Of a stretch of DNA of 64,000 nt, positions 60,141 through 64,000 are shown piece after piece. Origin of the DNA: Iamia majanohamensis. Lineage in GTDB: Bacteria; Actinomycetota; Acidimicrobiia; Acidimicrobiales; Iamiaceae. The notes below the pieces were generated by a model that was given only the letters and a program-made list of their open reading frames with translations, ran no database searches and was not told the DNA's origin. Positions within the stretch are counted from its first letter, which is position 1. The number at the start of each line of letters is the position of its first letter. Location: the NCBI RefSeq assembly GCF_028532485.1, contig NZ_CP116942.1, positions 1,240,001 to 1,304,000 of the forward strand. Reading direction: 5' to 3'. The translations under genes and the position numbers were made by a program.

Positions 60141-61103
60141 TCACCCGTCCTCGTCGATGGCCTCCTGCAGGCGCTCGTCGGCCTCCTGCACCAGGTCCTC
60201 CAGCAGGTCCTCGTCGGGGTCCTCGACCTCGAGGTCGTCGTCGATCGCCCCGGAGAGGGTCACCGAGGAGACGATGCCGTCGCGCTCCCACAGCACCGCG
60301 GCCAGGCCGGCCTCGACCTCGACGGGCTCGGTGGTGCTGACGGTGATGTCGACCCGGATGCTGGCGTCGCCCACGTCGGGGCCGTCGTCGACCGCGAAGG
60401 TGATCTCGCCGACGCCCTCCTCCTCGCCGTCGTAGGCGATCTCCTCGCACGCCTCGACGAAGCGGCGGGCCGCCACGACGGTGTCCACGTCGGCGGTGAT
60501 GCCCTGGTTCACCTCGACGCCGTCGTCGTCGTCGAAGGTGACCTCGGCCGACGGCAGGCTGGCCCCGTCCTCGTCGGTGGTGGGGGCGAACAGCACGGCC
60601 TCGTCACCGTCGGCGTCCTCGTACTCCTCGAGCAGGGCGACGCACTCGTCGCTGGTCTCCACGTCCTCGGACGGGATCTCCCCGATGTCGGCCCCGCCGC
60701 TGTCGCCGTCCTCCTCGGTGAACCCGTCGCCCACGTCGTCGACCTCGAGCAGGGCGCGCCGCATCTCGGCCGAGGAGAGCTCGGCCCGGTCGTCGCCGTC
60801 GCGGGTGAGCAGGACCACCCCGCCGGCCACCGCCACCACCACGAGCAGCACCACGACCGACAGCCCGACCACCAACGGGGCCCGCGACCCGCCGGACGGG
60901 GGGCCGCCGGCGCCGGGGGGCGGGGCGCCGGGAGGGGGCGGGGGACCGCCCCACGCGCCGTGGCCGCCGTAGCCGCCGGGCGGCGGTGCCGAGGGCGGTG
61001 GCCCGCCCCAGGCCGGGGGTGCCCCGGGTGGCGGTGCGCCCCAGCCCGGGTGCGGTCCCGGGGCTCCGGGTGGGGGAGGCGGACCGGGCGGCAGCGAGGA
61101 CAT
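60141..61103 (-). CDS. proline-rich single-span membrane protein, function unknown
   Basis: 320 aa. Cytosolic Pro/Gly-rich N-terminus (about 1-73, repeats of PPPG and GGPPP), one membrane segment (about 76-100), then an acidic extracytoplasmic domain (about 105-320) with a Cys pair (SDECVALL; FVEACEEI). The layout resembles extracytoplasmic sensor-type domains (PknH-like or lipoprotein LpqN-like), which is only a fold-level impression. ATG 61103 with TACGGC ending 6 nt upstream, one base off the leaderless box. Divergent from gpsA. Confidence 0.72.
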   Translation of the reverse strand: MSSLPPGPPPPPGAPGPHPGWGAPPPGAPPAWGGPPPSAPPPGGYGGHGAWGGPPPPPGAPPPGAGGPPSGGSRAPLVVGLSVVVLLVVVAVAGGVVLLTRDGDDRAELSSAEMRRALLEVDDVGDGFTEEDGDSGGADIGEIPSEDVETSDECVALLEEYEDADGDEAVLFAPTTDEDGASLPSAEVTFDDDDGVEVNQGITADVDTVVAARRFVEACEEIAYDGEEEGVGEITFAVDDGPDVGDASIRVDITVSTTEPVEVEAGLAAVLWERDGIVSSVTLSGAIDDDLEVEDPDEDLLEDLVQEADERLQEAIDEDG

Positions 61104-61229
61104 GCCCCCGCCGTACCGCTCCGGGGCGGCGCCGAAACCCGCCGGGGCGGGGGAGCCCCCACCGGGGCCCGGGCCCCCCTGCGAGCCGGGAGACCGCCCT
61201 CCCCCCGGGGCCGCGGGCCCGGCCCGGTG

Positions 61230-61235
61230 TACCGT
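61230..61235 (+). promoter_or_regulatory. -10 box of leaderless gpsA promoter
   Basis: TACCGT ends 8 nt before the ATG at 61244. Confidence 0.55.
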
Positions 61236-61243
61236 CCGGCGCC

Positions 61244-62257
61244 ATGGACATCCGTGTGGCGGTGATCGGGGCCGGCTCCTGGGGGACGACCGTGGCGGCC
61301 CTGGCCGCCCGCAACACCCCCACCACCCTCTGGGCTCGGCGCCCCGAGCTGGCCGAGCAGATCACCACCGAGCACCGCAACGGCGACTACCTCCCCGACC
61401 ACGACCTGCCCGACGCCCTGGTCGCCACGGCCGACCTCGAGGAGGCCGTCCGCGACTGCGACGTGCTCGTCATGGCCGTCCCCTCCCAGGGCTTCCGGGG
61501 CGCGCTGGAGGACGTGGCCGAGCACCTGCGCCCGTGGGTCCCGGTGGTGAGCCTCACCAAGGGCCTGGAGATCGGGACGCGGATGCGGATGAGCGAGATC
61601 GTCACCGAGGTGGTGCCCGGCCACCCGGTCGGCGTGCTCACCGGGCCCAACCTGGCCAAGGAGATCCTGGCCGGCCACGCTGCCGCCGCGGTGATGGCCA
61701 TGGACGACCACAACGTGGCCCAGGCCCTCCAGGGGCTGTTCCGGGGCGAGCTGTTCCGGGTGTACACCAACGAGGACGTCGTCGGCTGCGAGCTGGGCGG
61801 CGTCCTGAAGAACGTCATCGCCATCGCCGCGGGGATGGCCGACGGCCTGGGGGCGGGCGACAACACCCGGGCCGCGGTCATCACCCGCGGCCTGGCCGAG
61901 ATCTCCCGCCTGGGCATCGCCCTCGGCGGCGAGCCCTTCACCTTCTCGGGCCTGGCCGGCATGGGCGACCTCATCGCCACCTGCACCAGCACCCAGAGCC
62001 GCAACCGCCACGTGGGCGAGCGCCTGGGCCGGGGCGAGTCGATCGACGAGATCATCGCCGCGATGAACATGGTGGCCGAGGGCGTGAAGACCTCCCGGGT
62101 GGTGATGGAGCTGGCCGGGGAGAACGGCTGCGAGATGCCCATCGCGGCCGAGGTGGAGGCCGTCTGCCACGAGGGACGGACCGCGCTGGAGGCCTACACC
62201 GGCCTGCTGAAGCGCGACTCGGGCCACGAGCTCGCCGGCGTCCGCCCCGACCTCTGA
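61244..62257 (+). CDS. gpsA: NAD(P)-dependent glycerol-3-phosphate dehydrogenase
   Basis: 337-aa cytosolic enzyme making sn-glycerol 3-phosphate from dihydroxyacetone phosphate for membrane lipids. Rossmann motif VIGAGSWGTTVAALAA, VPSQGFRG, SLTKGLE, TGPNLAKEI, catalytic Lys region GGVLKNVIAIAAGMADGLGAGDNTRAAVITRGLAEI, and LAGMGDLIATCTSTQSRNRHVG. Length and motifs are standard for GpsA. ATG 61244 fits a leaderless transcript. The next ORF starts 2 bp after its stop. Confidence 0.96.
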   Translation: MDIRVAVIGAGSWGTTVAALAARNTPTTLWARRPELAEQITTEHRNGDYLPDHDLPDALVATADLEEAVRDCDVLVMAVPSQGFRGALEDVAEHLRPWVPVVSLTKGLEIGTRMRMSEIVTEVVPGHPVGVLTGPNLAKEILAGHAAAAVMAMDDHNVAQALQGLFRGELFRVYTNEDVVGCELGGVLKNVIAIAAGMADGLGAGDNTRAAVITRGLAEISRLGIALGGEPFTFSGLAGMGDLIATCTSTQSRNRHVGERLGRGESIDEIIAAMNMVAEGVKTSRVVMELAGENGCEMPIAAEVEAVCHEGRTALEAYTGLLKRDSGHELAGVRPDL

Positions 62258-62259
62258 GC

Positions 62260-64000
62260 ATGCCCGTCGGTCGCCTCCGCCGCGGGGGCCGGAAGGGGTC
62301 GGGGGGCGACGCCGCACCCGGTCCCGACGCCCTCGCCGCGCTCCGGGCCCAGGGGTGGGCCCTGCCCCCCGCGCTGGCCCGCGACGACGTGGTGCCCACC
62401 TGGACCCGCACCGGCGTGGTCGACGGGGCCCGGGCCGCGCTGGTCGACGACCGCGGCCTGGTCACCCCGGTCCGGGGGCCGGGGCGCCCGTCGCTCGACT
62501 GGTGGGTCGGGGCCGAGGACCGCTGGCACGTGCCCGCCCGCGAGGTCGGCGTCACCCAGCGGCGCCTCGAGGGCGCGCCGGTGGTGGAGACGACCCTCCG
62601 CGTCCCGGGCGGGGAGGTCGTGCACCGGGCCTTCGGGGCCCGCGGGCCGGCCCACCCCGGCGGCGACGACTGGGTCGTGGTCGAGGTGGAGAACCGCTCG
62701 GCGCTGCCCGTGGCCCTGGCGTGGGTGGTCCGGCCCTACGACCCCACCGGCGCGACGGGGTCGACCGCGCCGACGCTGTCGGTGGCCTCCGACGCCTTCC
62801 CCGGGGGACCCCGCCTGCTCGCCGCGCCAGAGCCGTTCGGGCTGCTGCCCCGCCCGCCCTCGCGGTGGGCCCGGGGTGCGGCCGGCGCCGACCCCCTGGC
62901 GGTGGTGGAGGCGGGCGACGCCGCCACCGGGGAGGTGGGGGCGCCCGACCCCGACGACCCCGGCCCCCACGGCCTCGCCCTGCTCACCCCGCTGCCCCAC
63001 ACCGCCACCACGCGGGTCGTGCTGTTCGCCTCGCCGGTGCCGGCCGCCGCGCTCGAGGACCAGGAGGTGCTCTGGCCCGAGCGGCTCCCCGAGGCCGCCG
63101 CGGTGGCCCGGGGCTGGACGACCCTCGTCGACCCCGGCCCCCGGGTCGAGCTGCCCGACCCGGTGCTGGCCGAGGCGGTGGCCGCCGCCCGACGCTCGCT
63201 CCCGCTGGCGCACCGTCTGGAGCGCGAGGTCGCGGCCACCGACCAGGAGCAGCCGCCGGCCCGCCACCGCGTGACCACCGGCGACGCCGGGCCGGGTGAC
63301 CGCACGACGGTCGGCGAGGCCATGGAGGCCCTCGCCGCCCTGGCCTGGTGGGGCGACACCGCCACCACCGACCGGGCCCTGGTCTCCTGGCCCGCCGGGC
63401 AGGAGCGGGGCGGCGGCTTCGGCCGGCCCGAGGACACCGCAGCCGCGCTGCGGGCCCTCGCCGCCCACGCCACCGCCTCGGGCGACGTGGGCCCGGCCTC
63501 GGCCTGGCTCCCCGAGGTGGGGGGCGCGATCGAGTCGCTGGGGCGGGCCGCCCGCCGGCCCCCGGAGGGGACCGACCCCCTGGCCGTCGCCGAGGGCCTC
63601 GACGCCGGGGCCCTGCTCCTCGCCGGGCTCGACCAGGGCGAGGCCGCGGCCCGGGTGGCCGCCCACGCGGCCGACGTGCGGGCCGGGGCCCCGTGGTCCG
63701 CGCCGGCGCCGGTCGGCGCGGGCCCGCCGCCGGCCCCGCGCCAGGTGGCCGACGCTGTGGTCGCCGCCCTCCGGGCCGGCGAGCCCGCCCCCGACCTGTG
63801 GGCCGTGCTCCGGGCGGCCTCGCCCACCACGACGTGGTCGGACCCCACCCGGTGGGTGGGCGACGACGGACTCGTGGTCGTGCGGCTCCTCGACGCCGTG
63901 GCCCGCCTGCTCCTGCGGGACGACCCCGACGGCCCGACCCTGGTGCCCTGGATGCCGCCGGCCTGGTGGGGCCTCGGGTGGGAGGTCCACCGGGCCCCGA
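62260..64000 (+). CDS. hypothetical protein, 3' end cut by window edge
   Basis: The frame is open for 580 codons from the ATG at 62260 to the window edge. Not recognised with certainty. Residues ~25-300 look beta-rich (VVETTLRVPGGEVVHRAFGARG, DDWVVVEVENRSALPVALAWVVRPYDPTG); from about 340 onward it is helical with repeats of AL-rich segments (AMEALAALAWWGD, AAALRALAAHA). This beta-sandwich then alpha-helical order recalls (alpha/alpha)6-barrel glycoside-hydrolase-type proteins such as glycogen-debranching-like families, but no catalytic motif is identifiable. It starts 2 bp after gpsA, so it is probably co-transcribed. Confidence 0.7.
   Translation, partial: MPVGRLRRGGRKGSGGDAAPGPDALAALRAQGWALPPALARDDVVPTWTRTGVVDGARAALVDDRGLVTPVRGPGRPSLDWWVGAEDRWHVPAREVGVTQRRLEGAPVVETTLRVPGGEVVHRAFGARGPAHPGGDDWVVVEVENRSALPVALAWVVRPYDPTGATGSTAPTLSVASDAFPGGPRLLAAPEPFGLLPRPPSRWARGAAGADPLAVVEAGDAATGEVGAPDPDDPGPHGLALLTPLPHTATTRVVLFASPVPAAALEDQEVLWPERLPEAAAVARGWTTLVDPGPRVELPDPVLAEAVAAARRSLPLAHRLEREVAATDQEQPPARHRVTTGDAGPGDRTTVGEAMEALAALAWWGDTATTDRALVSWPAGQERGGGFGRPEDTAAALRALAAHATASGDVGPASAWLPEVGGAIESLGRAARRPPEGTDPLAVAEGLDAGALLLAGLDQGEAAARVAAHAADVRAGAPWSAPAPVGAGPPPAPRQVADAVVAALRAGEPAPDLWAVLRAASPTTTWSDPTRWVGDDGLVVVRLLDAVARLLLRDDPDGPTLVPWMPPAWWGLGWEVHRAP

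Overview
This window is chromosomal DNA from a very high-G+C actinobacterium. Genes are densely packed, codon third positions are almost always G or C, GTG and TTG starts are common, and there are lipobox lipoproteins, a DtxR-type iron regulator, a BTAD/SARP-type regulator, F420 genes (cofC and a PPOX-type oxidoreductase) and a DUF4214 surface protein. My inference, not tested by any search, is the class Acidimicrobiia. I see no rRNA, tRNA, CRISPR array, prophage or complete insertion sequence.

Layout. 1-4125: the 3'-truncated end of an aldo/keto reductase, a Fur-family regulator, and a divergent CbiM-CbiN-CbiQ-CbiO nickel/cobalt ECF importer. 4165-11107: a remnant of an ECF sigma factor, a NicO-type nickel/cobalt transporter with an extracytoplasmic domain and a His-rich loop, an anchored secreted protein, a lipoprotein, a TPR lipoprotein and a DUF4331 protein. 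This looks like a metal-linked cell-envelope module. It is followed by a DUF4214 protein. 12033-16993: a LuxR-type regulator, a penicillin-acylase-family Ntn hydrolase, a zinc metallopeptidase and an IdeR/DtxR regulator. 17135-26316: a cupredoxin lipoprotein, a giant Lhr helicase, a small protein, a rhomboid protease, an amidase and a cyclase-family hydrolase. 26490-34594: a BTAD-AAA regulator, a membrane protein, an MBL hydrolase, a PcfJ-like protein and a secreted alpha/beta hydrolase. 34674-34860: three tandem palindromic repeats. 34916-36321: two secreted proteins of unknown function, one with lower G+C. 36796-44923: Nei glycosylase, NDH-2, a DUF2231-Rieske protein, a nucleotidyltransferase, a PPOX protein and an ABC exporter. 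45111-52934: a cyclase-AAA regulator, 1-Cys peroxiredoxin, CDF transporter, M20 peptidase and aldo/keto reductase. 53082-64000: PrmA-like methyltransferase, ABC-F protein, HU, TetR and a divergent carotenoid oxygenase, cofC with a PIG-L deacetylase, a Pro-rich membrane protein, gpsA, and a truncated unknown ORF.

Expression signals. Many genes have no Shine-Dalgarno sequence. Instead a TANNNT box ends 6-8 nt before the start codon, so the start codon is probably the first transcribed base (leaderless mRNA). Operon-internal genes and some others instead use AGGAGG-like sites or 4-bp GTGA overlaps. This pattern helped choose several starts, and it suggests two unusual arrangements: an AUC start for lhr, and a two-codon leaderless upstream ORF plus a hairpin over the ribosome site of the ABC-F gene.

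The best candidates for undescribed biology are the ABC-F leader, an 86-87 bp GCGAWTCGC inverted-repeat element present once between genes and once in frame inside lhr, the 70-bp-period palindrome array at 34.7 kb, and the DUF4331/TPR/NicO module with its decayed sigma factor.
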